Shown here: positions 35,401 to 48,701 of the stretch, one piece after another
Layout of the letters: each line of letters starts with the position of its first letter
Position numbering within the stretch: the stretch's first letter is position 1
From: Triops longicaudatus
Taxonomy: Eukaryota > Arthropoda > Branchiopoda > Notostraca > Triopsidae
Reading direction: 5' to 3'
Length of the DNA stretch: 64,000 nt
NCBI GenBank assembly: GCA_022885665.1
Contig: JAGQDJ010000633.1
Coordinates: forward strand, 558,001 to 622,000
Position numbers and translations under genes: made by a program
The notes under the pieces: model-generated
What the model was told of the DNA's origin: nothing
What the model saw: the letters and a program-made list of their open reading frames with translations, nothing else
Databases searched by the model: none

Positions 35401-38400
35401 AGGAGCGAAACCATCAGCACAGTCGCATTCGAATCCACCCTCGACGTTCGTGCAGGTGCCGTTTCGGCAGATATTGGCCACAGCACATTCGTTATCATCC
35501 ACGCATTTACGCCCGGAACTGTCCAAGACGAAACCCATGGGACATTCGCAACGGAAACTGCCGTCCGTATTAACACAGTCACCTCCTTCGCAAATGTTTG
35601 GCATAACGAGGCATTCGTTAAGATCTTCTCCCTTAGAGCCTCGTCCAAAACCATCAGGACAGAGTTTCTGGAAGTCAGCTAAGATAGAAATATATTTTCA
35701 ATAAGATATTCAACATAATTATTTCTTTTGATTTACTAGTTCCTTCTTGCGGACATCTTTCGCAAGCATTTCCCCAGGCAGCTGCAGCTGTGCAGCAGCA
35801 CTGCATACGAGTCATAGAGGTGCCTCGAGGATCGCTGCAAACTCCTAAAGACAAGCGTTTATATTGTTATTTCAACTTCCAAGAAATTTCTCCCTGGAAA
35901 CGTACCTCTGCGGAATGTATTGAAGCACATTTCCTGACGGATATCGATACATTTCTTTCCGTCGGTACTGAGTACGTAGCCAGGTGGGCATTCACAACGG
36001 AAACTGCCTTCCGTATTAATACAATCGCCATCTTCACATAAATCGCCATCGACAGTACACTCATCCACATCTAGACAGAAAGCATCGTTTAACACAAGTT
36101 ATAGATTTCTTCGGATAATTTTTTCGAAAAAAATAGAAATTCCTAACAGCTTACCTGCACAAGTATTGCCGTCTGGCATCAATTCAAAACCAGCAGGGCA
36201 TGAGCAAATGTACGATCCCATCAAGTTCTGGCATTTACCAGGTGCAGGGCAAGTTCCGGGGATCTATGGAGAAAAAAGGCTTCATAATTCTGTCAGACAT
36301 GCATTAAGCTTCAAATCACCTCGATACACTCGTTGATATCGCGACAGTTCTGTCCATCATCGGCTAACTTGTAACCATCGGCACATTCGCAAGTGAAAGA
36401 GCCGACAGTGTTACGACAACGACCATTTCTGCAGATACCAAGCAATAAACGGCACTCGTCGACGTCCACGCAGTCTCCATTGGGTCCCAATTTGAATCCC
36501 GCGTAGCATTGGCATTTGTATGAGCCCATGTTATTGATACACGTGCCGTTGTTGCAAATGTTCGGGTTACGTTGGCACTCGTCAATGTCGATACAGGAGT
36601 CTCGAGCAGGGGTGAGAGTGAATCCGTTTTTGCAGACGCACTGGAAGCTTCCCTGGAAGTTGTTACACTCGCCATTGTTGCAGATTCCGGGTTTTTCACG
36701 ACACTCATCAATGTCTTAACAAAAGTGACGTTAACAAATATAGTTTTCAAATATCTAATTCATATCTTAAGAAGTAAAATGCAAAAACAGACTCTAAAGG
36801 AAGCAAAAAGCTTTTAATGGGCACTTACCAACGCATTCGCGTCCAGTGATAGTGAGTTTGTAGCCATCAGGGCAGGAACATTCAAAGCTGCCAGGCGTAT
36901 TAACACACTGAGCATTGCCTCGGCAAGGACTTGGCACTCGGTTGCACTCGTTGTCATCTAGCATAGTAATATATAGTAAATATGCCATTCTTAAACGACT
37001 GACTGCAATTTGATTGATTGAACTGCTCACAAATTACCTATGCACTGGTGGGCTTCTTCGTCATAAATGTAACCACGGTTGCAATCGCAAGTGAAACTGC
37101 CAGGAGTGTTGATGCAAGCTCCGTTTTGACACATCTGAGGCATCAATTTGCATTCGTCAATTTCTTCGACGCGTCCGGTCATGGGGTCAACGAACTCACC
37201 AGGTTTGGCGCCACACAACTGCGTGCGTTCTCCTATTTAGGCCATAGCAAATTAATTTGTGATGTTAATTGATGAGATATGAAATGTCAAATTACTTGAG
37301 CCTTCCTTGGGACATTCTTGACATTCTCGTCCCCAGGCGACACCCATCGAACAACAGCAAACCATACGGGTTTGGACTTGGGTCATCGCGCTTGTGCATT
37401 GTCCGTTCGAGTAACCCATGTAGCAAAGCTCTTTACGCATGTCGACGCATTCCTCTGTCAAATGGACACGAAACGGACGTCAACACTCAGTTTCTGCTAG
37501 TTTTTAAAAAAGTTCTACATACTTCCACTTGGTAGAAGTGTATAGCCTTCAGGGCAAAGGCAGTGGTAGCTACCATCCGTATTGACGCAAGTACCCACTC
37601 CGCAAATTTCGGAATCGATGGCACATTCATCCTCATCTTTTTGCATAAAACGAATTGACAGGTTATGTAATGTATGTACTAAATAAAATCTTTCTTACCG
37701 ATGCATATCGCGTTCATGTCATCAATCTTGTATCCATCGTTACATGTGCACATGAAACTGCCGAAGGTATTCGAGCACCGACCGTTTTGGCACAAGTTGT
37801 CCATTTCAGCACATTCGTCGATATCTTCCAAGACTACCTGTAATGCGTAACAACAATTCATAGAGATCATTTCCATGGATAAGTGTAAATCAGCGTATCC
37901 GTACCGTAATGCTGTTAGGGCGGAAACCAGCACCGGCAGGGCACAAGGTTTTGTACTCTTCGCTATCCAGAGGTGGGCAAGCATCGCACTGAGGACCCCA
38001 GGCTTTACCAACGGAACAGCAGCAGGTAGCGCGCGATACAGGGTCTCCCAAAGCTTTATGGCACACATTTCGGCCAGTTGGAGTTTGGGTAATGTTAAGA
38101 TAGCAGTTTGAAACGCGCTTGTCTATACACAGACGAAACAATAATGATTTCGTTGTCTTCTGTTGTTGTTGCTTTTTTTATTTTTACGAATTAGTAAGTG
38201 AACGCAGAAAACCTCGGTAAATAAATAACATACATACCAACGCAGCCATTTTGGGATGGAATAAGTTCATGATGAGGAGGACATTGACAGGTGTGCCCAC
38301 CTTGCGTATTGATACAAGTACCGTATTGGCAAGCGTGCGGATTCTCGCATTCATCAATATCCGTGCAATTGCCTGCATATAAATTCGACATTTATATATT

Positions 38401-41400
38401 TTCCTAGAATAACAATAATAGAAACTAACCTCCAGATTCATCCAACTGGAATCCTTTGTCACAAATGCATCGGAACATGCCGTAGATATTTTCGCACCTG
38501 CCGAAGACACAGAGGTTGCTGAACATCTGACACTCGTCAATATCTAGATAACAGGCAGTCCTTTAGATTTTTTGTATTTATTCTACCAATTATGACTTAC
38601 CGACGCAAGATTGCTCACTGCGCTCATCGGGGTGCATGAAACCCATTTCGCATTCACAACGGAAAGATCCTGGATAGTTGAGGCACTGACCGTTTTCGCA
38701 ATGATTAGCATCTTCCAAGCATTCGTCAATATCTTGGCAGGTATAACCGTCACCTCTGAACCCGGCGTCACAAGCACACTAAAGAAAATCTTATTAGACC
38801 CAAGTTTACTACAGATATTTCCAACTTATTTTACCTTGAAGGATCCTTCGGTGTTAATACATTGAGCGTCCTGGTCACAACCTCCGTTGTTGGTTAAACA
38901 TTCGTTAATGTCTCGACATGTGACTCCGTTGCCAGTGAAACCTTCTCGGCATTTGCATTCATACGAGCCCTACATGAAAATAATAAAGTTAAGGCAAATG
39001 CACGAGAACGCAAAGTGAGAAAAAAAACGTACCAAGGTGTTGACACAATCAGCGTTGACATCGCAATTGAAGCTGCCCAACAGACACTCGTCATCATCAG
39101 TACAACCGGTGCCCTGATCTTGCTTGACAGAGTAACCATCTTCGCAGCGGCAAGTGAACGAGCCCAAGGTATTGTCACAGTCACCGTTCTGGCAAATTTG
39201 AGGATTGGCAGCACATTCATCGATATCTTCGCAAGTATTTCCGTCAGGTGACAACCGTAATCCACCAATGCAGGAGCATACATAACTGCCTGGGGTGTTC
39301 GTACATTTGCCACCGTTGCAAATGCGAGGATTTTCTTTGCATTCATCAATGTCAGCGCAGCTTCGTCCGTCCATAAGCAGCATATATCCAGTACTACAGG
39401 AAAATTAAAACGATTAATAAAGTAACTGCTTACTACGATGATAGTCAAAATCGGCACTTTAAATTGTTCTATGTTGTAACTTACTTGCAAGCACAGGAGA
39501 AACTTCCAGGCGTGTTAATGCAATTGTCGTCGCATCCTCCGTTGTTTACAGCACATTCGTCCAAGTCTAAGAATCAAAGCAATGTAAATACCACGCATAT
39601 AGCGTAAGTTTCGCTTACCTTCGCAGTGAGACTTGAGGCCCGTTTGCTGATAGCCGTCATTACAAATACATTGGTACGTGCCCATCATGTTTTCGCACAC
39701 ACCGTTGGAGCAGATTCCGCTAGTACGCGAACATTCATCAATATCCTTGCAGTAAAGACGATTGGGGGCCAACTCGTGTCCAGGAGGACATTCGCACCGA
39801 TAGCTGCCAGGCGTGTTAATACACCTTCCTCCTCGGCATTTGACTGGTTCCCGGGAGCACTCGTCAATATCTGAGAGATTACGGAGAGTTAGTATCGTAC
39901 CCTTATATTTCAAGTAAAAAACAGCATGATTTTAGTTACCCATGCAAATTTGCATCATCATGGTGCTTTCGAAGCCGTCTTCGCAATCGCACGTGAAAGA
40001 TCCATTAGTGTTGATACAAGTACCGTTGCCACACACTCCTCTCATGATGTTACACTCGTTAATATCAACGCACTTGATGCCATCCTCATCCAAAGCGTAG
40101 CCTTGGTTACAGCGACAGCTAAAGCTACCGATTGAATTCTTGCAACGACCATTATCGCACATGTCCGGGAACATAGTACATTCGTTGATATCTTTGCGGT
40201 TGAAGTAACCGTGGCCCTTGGGGCACAATTCCTCAAAAGCTGGTGTACCAGGTTTGGGACAAGAGTCGCACGCATTACCCCAGGCCTTGCCTAGAACGAC
40301 ACGAAAATGTTTCAATCATATCCAAAGCTAAGAATACAACATATAGTGCTAGTTTGAAATAGTTTCTTGAAAATAATAATAATTATAATAATAATAATAA
40401 TAAAATATAAAAATTCTACGAAGCTGTTTACCATGAAAATTCTTTAAAAATTTCAAAACGTTTAGATATTTGCGAAAGTCGAAGTTCCTTACCGATGGTA
40501 CAACAACAAATGCTCTTCAAGTAATTTCCTTCCAATTCTTTGCTGCAAATGCCATGACGGTGCTCCAGATAGCAAGGTTCTTCACGTTGATCTATACAAC
40601 GTGTTCCCGTCTCATCCAAAGACAAACCGGGAGGACAGGTACAACTGAAAGAACCTTCCGTGTTCACGCAGATACCACCTCCTTTGCAGATACCGGGATT
40701 GAGATCGCATTCATTTACGTCAGTGCAGGTCTTGCCATCCACCTAAGCAAGGATTCCGTTAATACTTGATTTTCCAATTTACACGGCCTGAATTTTAATT
40801 TTACCTTGGCAAATCCAATTGGACAAGCGCATTCTGCGGTATTACACATTTCGCAAGGACTGCCCCAGGCTAAGCCAATCGAGCAACAGCACTCAGACTT
40901 GAGAGCTAGTCGTGGCAGATTATTCTCGCATCGTCCATCGACGACTTTCGTCCAGCAAGATCCTTTTCTATTATCTTGAGGTCAAAAAATACGAACAATA
41001 AAATATTTTTTTCAGGTTTAATAATATCAGTTGGTTACCTATGCAAACACGGCCAGTATTGTCAAGAACAGCACCATCGGCACATTCGCAACGGTAACTG
41101 CCCATAATATTGATACATTGACCATTAACGCAAGCATCATCTCCCAATTCGCGGCATTCATCAACATCTTCACAGACATTGGTGGCTGGATTAAGTTGCG
41201 TACCGGTAGGGCAAATACACTATAGGAAGACGGTATAGCAATATTAGTACGATCTCTCTCGATTATCATCCAAGTTTGTATTATAGTTACCTGAAAGCTT
41301 CCTGGTGTATTTCTGCACTGGCCACCATCGCAAAGTAAGTTATTCACGGCGCATTCATTGATATCCGTACACACTTTGCCGGTACCATCAACTTGATATC

Positions 41401-44400
41401 CAGGATTACAAATACAGCGGTACGTACTCATGAGGTTCTCACAGGCACCGTTAACGCAAATGTTGGGATTCTGCGCACATTCGTTGATATCTAATAAAAA
41501 GAAATGTAAACATGTTGGTTTACACTCAAAGCAAATAAATTTACCATCGCCAGCGTAGTTGATACCAGGACCATGGGGGCAAAGCTGCTCGAAATCGTCG
41601 GTTCCCGGTTGAGGGCAAGCAGTGCAGGGAGTTCCCCAACCCATTGGCTGACCCAAAACTACGGTGCAGCAACAACAGCTAGACTTGGTAACGGGTGACG
41701 TGGAAGGATTCAAACATTGACCGTCTCTATATTGTGCATAGCAGATGTCACGTCGCGTGTCTATTCACCAACACAGACAGTTAATCAAGAAAATCTGGTT
41801 TGTTAAGAATATTTGCTCACCTAAGCAGGTACGGCCATCAATTCCTAAGGAGAAACCAGCAATACATTCACATTTGAAGCTACCGGCAGTGTTGATACAG
41901 TTTCCGTTGACACATGGCGACTGAGCACATTCGTCAATATCTAAAACGGAGAGTTAATATCGCAAAGTTCGTATCATTATTATCTTAAAAACAAACAGAA
42001 AAAATAAATAAAAAATACGTTACCGACGCAAGTTTTTCCGTCAGTTGACAGCTTGTAGCCGGGATCACAGACGCATTTGAAAGATCCATCCATGTTAATA
42101 CAACGACCATGGTCGCACATGCCGGTCTGAGAACACTCGTCCATGTCAACGCAGAAAGCTCCAACGGCAGACTGAGTGAAACCGTTCTGACATTGACAAC
42201 GGTAAGAGCCGGGTGTGTTCTCGCAACGTCCATTGATGCAAATCCTCGGATTTTCGTAACATTCATCCACATCTATTTCCGTACATAACCCTTTAAGTTC
42301 TTCCTTCCGCGAAAAGTTCAAGGTATGAATGGAGGCCTCTTACCAACGCAGGAGTGTCCAGAAGCGGAAAGAATGTACCCTTCTTTGCACTGACACTTGA
42401 AGGATCCATCCATGTTAATGCAAATGCCGTTGGCACACATTCCAGTTTCGTTACACTCGTCATGATCTGCATACAAAGACCACATTCCGTGAATCGAATG
42501 ACAAAAAGAGGTGCGTCCAATAGAGTGTGACTAGAATACAAGTAAGATCATTTTGCTAAGTTTACCCAGACACTGCTTTCCATCAGCCGACAGGTCAAAG
42601 CCGGGACGACACTGACATAGGAAACTGCCAGGGGTATTTGTGCAACGCCCGTTTCTGCAAATACCATTGGTTTTGCACTCGTCCACGTCTGAAATTAGAA
42701 CCGAAGATCAAATCAAAAGCTGCCAGGAATACTACAAGCTCTACCTTCGCAAGCACCGCTTGGGCCTAACTGATAACCGTTTTTGCATTCACAGCGATAT
42801 CCTTCGTCGGTGTCGATACATTTGCCCTCACCGCAAATGTCTGGCCGCAGGGCACACTCGTCGACTTTATTTATAATAGAACCTGCTTCTTGGCACAATT
42901 GGTCATACGCATCTATTTAAATGACAACCTTAATAGCAACCCCGCTACTCAATGCTATTTTTACAACGTACCTTCTCCTGGGAGAGGGCAAAGCTCGCAA
43001 GAACCATCTCCCCAGCCTTTGCCCATGTTTTTACCACAACAACAATCTTTCTTCGTCAATTTATGGTTCAACTTGCTTCGGCATTGACCGTTCCTTCCAA
43101 TGGCAGTGTAACAATTTCCTCGGCGGACGTCTAGTTAGGAAAAAAAATTATTGTCTCCGTACATACATTTATCCTTTACTTTTATGCTCAAGAATTAATC
43201 TATTCATCAACAATTTATCGCTGTATACGTCTTTTTACTGTCAGACAATAATGTTGACAATGTAATAACAATGCTTCTTTCAAGAAATGAACCGTCAATA
43301 GGCTACGCTGATGACGGTTTCCAAATTGAAAAAAAAAAAATATCGATTCGCACAATTGACCACTGGCTTACACACGATCTAGAGATATAGTTAAAGAGTT
43401 CGTTTGATTCTGCGGAACCTAAAGTCTGATCTAACTGGCTATTCTGCAAAATTGTCAAGTCGAGCCATGATACTTTTTTATTCATTTACTTATTTTTCTC
43501 GCCTGTTTGCATGTGTATGTGTGTGCTTCATCTTTACGCATAGGCCTTTCAGAACTTACCAATGCAAGTTTTGCGATCGGGACTGGAAATGAACCCTTTG
43601 TTGCACATGCAATAATAGCCACTGTCTGTATTGACGCACTGGCCGTGGGGACAAATGTCTGGTTGGGTGCATTCATCTGCATCGCGACATTCGTTCGTTT
43701 CTTCATCGCGCTCTTGGCCAGCCGGACATTCGCAACGGAAAGATCCAACAGTGTTTACGCACTGACCGCCTTCACACAGCGCTGGAATGGCCTCACATTC
43801 ATCGATATCTATCGAGAAAGAAAAACGGTCAAACTCTTGATTCTACAATGAGCGTTATGTTAAGATGCTTACCAATGCATTGACCACTATGTATGTTTTT
43901 CAAGTAACCTTTATCGCATTCAAGTTTCGCAGGACATTGCTCGCAAGGATGACCCCAGGCTTTACCAACAGTTGCGCAACACAACTGCTTGGTGCAGACC
44001 ACACCTTCCAATTGTCCCTGGCACATATCATTGCGTACTTTGGTGAAGCAGGGTCCCGTTCTGTAATCTGGAAGGAATCAAACTAGGTTAGTCCAGGTAA
44101 AGTGCCTTTTGGAGATGTTTACATTCGCAGAATCTCTACTATTCTGCTTTCACAATTGATAAATATATGATGTCTCATTCCAACTTTTCGACCCTCGGGC
44201 ACTATAGCTCATACAGCCCCAGTGTAAAAGAAGTGCAGCAAAGAAAAAGAGCTTACCAGCTTCGCACCGTCGGCCAGTGAAACCGTAAATGCAAGCGCAA
44301 CGATCAGGACCAATGCAACGGCCTCCGTTCAAACAAGGCTCGGAGCAAATAGCTGTAATGAAATGAAAAATTCATTAGGGTAGTTACAATAAGTAATAAT

Positions 44401-47400
44401 ATGTTTATTTACGTTCATTGCAGGATTCGCCTGTAAAACCTTGTCGGCAAACACACTTGTTGCCAACGCAAGTGCCGCCATTCAGACACGTCGCTTGGCA
44501 AGAGGCAGAACCCACGGACCCCTCTAGAAATAAACATACAGATTTTTTAAATTATAGAGTTTTTGTCTGCTCATGTGCAAAAAAAAAAAAAAAAAAAAAA
44601 GAAAGAAAGTAACTCACCTCCGGCGCCGTGAAGAGCTCCAGGCCCGTTTTGGGCACCGCACGGCAACGATCCGTCGCAGACACAAACGTTAGGTTTTACA
44701 CACCGTCCTGGCCCTGAACAAGGCCTGGTACAAATGGCTAGAGGAGTATAATCACAATTAGTATTGATAGAACACTCATTTTGAAAGAAACGTCTAATAT
44801 TTTTCAACTGAAGCATGTCGTGTACATAGAAATCCTATCCTTTGTAACTAATCGACAAAAATCAGAGGTTTTTTTTAACCCTCACACGAGAACTTAATCT
44901 ACCAAAATAGCATTTCAGAAGTTCACAAAAGAAAACAAAAAATTTCAGACGTGCAAGTTTTGTCTGTTATTCCTATTAAAGAGAACCGAAATCGCATTTG
45001 CAATGTATCGTCATCTTCAGCTGTCTCAAAGACACGCTAGTTAGAACAGGAGTATCCAATCCTGCCAAATCTTGCCCTGTTTTTATTGATATTTTTATTT
45101 TGTTGATATTTCTTTCTATATTATACCTCCATCTATGTTCTACAGCTGTATATTGAAAACGTACTTCCTTATTTTTAAATAAAAACTTAGCATTAGTCCC
45201 TTTGATGATGTTAGTGAATAGCGTTTCTACTTCGTCAACGTCTTTATGAACGAAGAAAAACACATTGGACTCCTCTGGTCTATCACTCTATGAGGAGGCT
45301 GTCTAAGGTTTCACACGGAGCAGTGAATGAAGTTTCCAGTGAATTAGTAAAGGAAGTCGTGGGAAAGACGAAGACGGCCTTTCTTCCGTGGACTATGTAC
45401 TGTAGTGCCAAGCGCAAAAACAATGCTCTACTTGCCGAATGACAAGGGTCATCGGCCTCCTCACGCTGATTTACTCACTAGGTGTTGAAGGGACTTAACC
45501 GATTGTATCGCATGCTACGAAGGAGAGGCGGGATACCTGAAAGCCTATTTAGTAGGTGCTCACTTGTAATCGCATTCAGAACAACCGAATATTAATACGA
45601 CTATCTTCTCTTCGAATCTCTCTATCTACTATACGGTAAAATCTCGTTACAGCGAACCCTTTTTGTATGAATTGTTAGCTATAGTGTAGTACTTATATGG
45701 TTTTAAATTACGTAAATGAAAAAAAAAGGTCTGATATACTGAGCTTCGGATGTACCAAAATGCCTTTCTGCTTTCTGGCAAAATATACTCTAATGACGTC
45801 ATGTATAAACGTATACAGTAGCATAAATCGAGACGACCCCGAGGTCAATAGAGTTTTATTCGGAAAAAAAGAAAAAGTCTAGTGTCGGCTAGTTAGTCGG
45901 CAATAGTAAAAAGCTAGCTAAAAACAGCCCAAGCAATGACGAGATGACGCGTGGAAAGAGCTATCACTGGACTAAAAAAAAGGTCTAGTAAAATATAGCA
46001 GCTCCGGTTTTTCGAAGTCAATCAATCTGAAGAAGCTTCATAACCCCGTCTAAGTGGATTAACCTCGACACCTCTCCTCACTCCCATAAAGACAGACCAC
46101 CCAAATCATTTACACGATGTTCTCACATACTATATACATGACTCACACGAGAAAATAAGTCCAACCGGCATTAAATATTCTGAATTTTCGCGCCTGTCTT
46201 GCTTGTTCTAATCCAACACTTTCTTACACGACTAGACCTGAAAAAGCATGGCAAATCCCCAAACGATACCTCATGCAGAGCTATCCGTTTCCAACAACGT
46301 AACGAGCTACCCTCTAGATACCGAAGCGGGGGTAACGGGGTTCGTTGGACGACCAACTGTGTACCTTGTAAGCGAAGTCAACTGAACAAGTCATAATTAT
46401 ATCCGAAACCGTGTTTGAAATTTTGCAAAAATTGGTAAACGTTTGCTATAACGTAATGAAAGTTCCTTGTTATCTACAATATTGTTTACGAGAAATATTC
46501 GGAGATAATTATTTTTTCCAACCTACCTCGTCGCACAAGGTACTCCCTCTCCGTTCCAGTATATGTAATTTACTTGTTGGCAATAAACTTTTTTTGTGTA
46601 AAAATTTTATCCCATGGAATATGATTCAAACATACAAGTTTCATTAAACAATACCTAATACAGAATTGGTACTTACGGATAATACATAGTCCGGATCCTG
46701 GTTTTTGCGACCACCCAGGACAGCAGTAATTGCGTGTTCGTGAACGGCATACATTAGGCCTGCGTGGGATGAGAAAACGATCAAGTGCATAAGGGTTGAC
46801 GTCTCATATGGCGATAGAAACGGTAAGTTTAGATTATAAGTGCTTACATTAGACACTCAACCATGCTTACATATCTCCACACATGCAAAGATCCTTTAAA
46901 CTGACCTAAATATTGCGAGATAGAGGTTGTAGAACCCAGATAACCTTTTGCAGATCTCTGACCTCAAGGAAATTCTACAGGGCCTGTTTTCGCCCACAAT
47001 ACGCTTAAGCTTTTTGTGGCCATTATGAAAGTTATGTTCGCATTCGTTCCCAAACCAGCGCAGAAGAAAAATAAATAAGTCATTCACTGGCGCCATTCAG
47101 GCCCGTCTGCATGTGGTCCAAGTCCTTAAGACTCAAATTCAAGACTTAGCTCAGAACTGATGAAGAGCACCCCGCTAACCCCTGCATAAGAAAAGGATAG
47201 AGCTCTAGTTCAAGTGCTTCTACATTCCAGGGAACTATTTTTATTGCTTTCAAAAAGTGCAAGCTCCTATGAAAGCAAGGATTTTCTTCTATCGCGTTTT
47301 ATTCCGAATTAAAAAAAAGAAAAAAAAAACACTCGAGACTCGTACATAAAACGGCAGTAAGACATGGAAAATTAACATTAAACAAACAGGAATAACGTGA

Positions 47401-48701
47401 CTAAAATCCACCTGAGCTGGTAACACGATTACGAATGGAAAACAATGCAAGTAATTATTCATTTATACAACGAAAGTAAACAAGCAAAAAGCTCAAGGAT
47501 GGCACGCGACTTATCGTGGCTGCAGTATACAAGCGTTTCTCCTTGTCATACAGATAGCTTTGTTACGCAACTTCGTTATGAAGTAATGATTGAATATTCA
47601 GAATCTAGCAACGCAATAGTAGGAATTCAACAATGGAATAAAGTAGAATGTCGTTACAACAAACTTCCGGCTATGGAAGTTAGGTTTTTTAAGGTCCCGG
47701 GTTGTATAAATCTAAAGAAAAACGTCCGAAACAACGAGCTTTGGATATACAGAACTTGTTTTCTGGACCCGGGAGGTTCGTTATAACGAGATTTTACTGT
47801 ACTAGGAAATTAGCAACCGTCCTTCGGCAACCAGTTAGTTTATACAGATTGCGTGGCAACCAATTTGTTAAGAGCAAAGGCGAGTAAAGGTCAGACGCAA
47901 TTTGCTGGAAAGACGCCACTCTTAACACGACGCATAATAACTTCCTTAAAAGCAAGGAGTGTCACCAAAAGGAGAGGAAATCATGATAATCCTTCGCATC
48001 GCTGCATACCAATGACACCCTCTATTCTTTGACAAACGCCTGTGATCTAGGCCTGCGAAAGCACGCAAAATCGTGTGGTCTGGGACAAAAGTGACAGCGA
48101 GTGATAACCATCACGGATCTGTTCGGTTTTCTTGGCACGCATCTCGCATCCCAAATTCGAAAATGGATGGAGAGGAGCCAGGCAAGAGGAGGGAAGAAGA
48201 AGAAAGGGATGGGTGTACCGTACATGTATACAGGAAAAGAGGGAAGACCAAGACATGCAAATGCGTGTTGGGTAAGTAACATTTATATCGTTCCCTCTCA
48301 CACAATTTTCCTAGACCATCAAGGTTCCTCTAACATCCATCTTGGCTTCCACTCTTGCCTGCCTTATAAGGTCAAGCTTAAGCTAGCCCCCTTTTCTGGT
48401 TTTCGTGTCTCGTTTTCACTTCTTCGACAACTGAGCCTTTAACCTTAGCTTTTTCGCATCTTTTATCCTTAAAAATAAATGGATTTGTAGAGCATGCCAA
48501 ACCAGATTTCACTACTGAACTATTTGATTTCTTTTCAAGCTATTAGGAAAATAAAATCAAATACCCCCCAACTGGAGCAGCAGATAAGCCTCCATCTTGA
48601 TCCAGACTGTTGCCGAAGTAACCGTAACTTGAATGCTGCTGCTGGGTCCCGGCCAGCTGCATCAGCCCTATCACCACCGCTATCCACGCGTTCCTCCACA
48701 T
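32467..48701 (-). CDS. FBN: Fibrillin (extracellular microfibril protein), about 48 exons
   Basis: Secreted Cys-rich glycoprotein that builds 10-nm microfibrils and binds latent TGF-beta complexes. First exons: 48701-48565 (signal peptide), 46759-46677, 44737-44618, 44523-44413, 44352-44257, 44067-43873. Last exons: 34295-34057, 33997-33822, 33757-33563, 33502-33398, 33308-33165, 33106-32942, 32880-32746, 32688-32467. Order: FUN four-Cys unit (VCRSRTRNYCCPGW), three EGFs, hybrid 1, then about 45 calcium-binding EGFs (DxDEC) broken up by seven TB domains and a second hybrid domain, ending in a C-terminal propeptide. Almost every exon begins in phase 1 with (G)AT, giving Asp of DIDEC. Nearly the same order as human fibrillin-1. 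The proline-rich region after TB1 is absent; the spacer there is short (DAYDQLCQEAGSIIN). I did not fix every internal exon edge. Confidence 0.94.
32470..33070 (-). other. Fibrillin C-terminal propeptide (asprosin-like module)
   Basis: The last three fibrillin exons follow CFSCK and a short linker with RGKR, a furin-type site. Cleavage would release 161 residues (the human module, asprosin, has 140). The module keeps the landmarks of vertebrate fibrillins: an N-glycosylation-type NMT, a Leu-rich strand region and the segment GQFNLEIKAQPLSPVAEKDA ending in MKVQLLV. Homology is clear from order and pattern. A hormone function, claimed only for mammals, is not implied. Confidence 0.75.
38749..38757 (-). 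other. RGD tripeptide in a fibrillin cbEGF domain
   Basis: Codons AGA GGT GAC encode Arg-Gly-Asp in AGFRGDGYTCQDIDEC, in the C-terminal loop of a calcium-binding EGF domain. In human fibrillin-1 the integrin-binding RGD is in TB4. The TB domain I align with TB4 here (about 38141-37905) reads TPTGRNVC and has none. Confidence 0.8.
40368..40406 (+). repeat. AAT-type microsatellite in a fibrillin intron
   Basis: Imperfect (AAT)n of about 39 bp between two exons that together encode one TB domain. Simple repeat with no evident role. Confidence 0.85.
44579..44609 (+). repeat. Poly-A with GAAA tail next to a fibrillin exon
   Basis: About 22 A followed by GAAAGAAAG, directly beside the donor of the third fibrillin exon. 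On the coding strand this is a T-rich tract just after the donor GTGAGT. Confidence 0.9.
45632..45659 (+). mobile_element. Solo terminal inverted repeat, pogo/Tigger-like MITE family
   Basis: TATACGGTAAAATCTCGTTACAGCGAACC matches the end of the element at 47639-47801 at about 23 of 27 positions. No second end is found nearby, so this is a fragment. Confidence 0.4.
45794..45801. promoter_or_regulatory. Palindromic CRE in a fibrillin intron
   Basis: Perfect TGACGTCA in the large 5' intron, where enhancers often lie. Exact match; function is speculative. Confidence 0.2.
46760..48564 (-). other. First fibrillin intron (1.8 kb)
   Basis: Lies between the signal-peptide exon (donor GTTGGGGG|GTATTT) and the FUN exon (acceptor CACGCAG|GCC). 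It contains one MITE-like copy (47639-47801) and an A-rich stretch near 47312-47331. Several overlapping open frames on both strands near 48022-48300 are low in content and not called. Confidence 0.6.
47639..47801. mobile_element. MITE with pogo/Tigger-like inverted repeats
   Basis: About 162 bp bounded by inverted repeats: left TAAAGTAGAATGTCGTTACA and right, on the reverse strand, TACAGTAAAATCTCGTTATA. They match at about 22 of 28 positions, and TA dinucleotides flank the ends as expected for a Tc1/mariner-pogo superfamily target site. It is non-coding and lies in the first fibrillin intron. Confidence 0.55.

Larger units (their letters stand above)
44738..46676 (-). other. Second fibrillin intron (1.9 kb)
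   Basis: Joins the FUN-encoding exon to the first EGF exon. It holds a single transposon-like end at 45632-45659 and a CRE palindrome at 45794-45801. Short open frames on both strands carry no domain. Confidence 0.6.

Noticed and set aside
33541..43851. Many plus-strand and off-frame open frames of 60-120 codons across fibrillin
   Set aside because: They are shadows of the EGF exons in other frames. The minus-strand frame alone shows the regular Cys spacing and DxDEC motifs.
45632..47801. A single 2.2-kb transposon bounded by the two similar ends
   Set aside because: The interval would contain fibrillin exon 2 (46759-46677). The element at 47.6 kb has its own left end, so these are separate copies.
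48022..48305. Overlapping open frames on both strands in fibrillin intron 1
   Set aside because: Several frames are open at once because stop codons are rare in this stretch. None shows a domain or conserved start.
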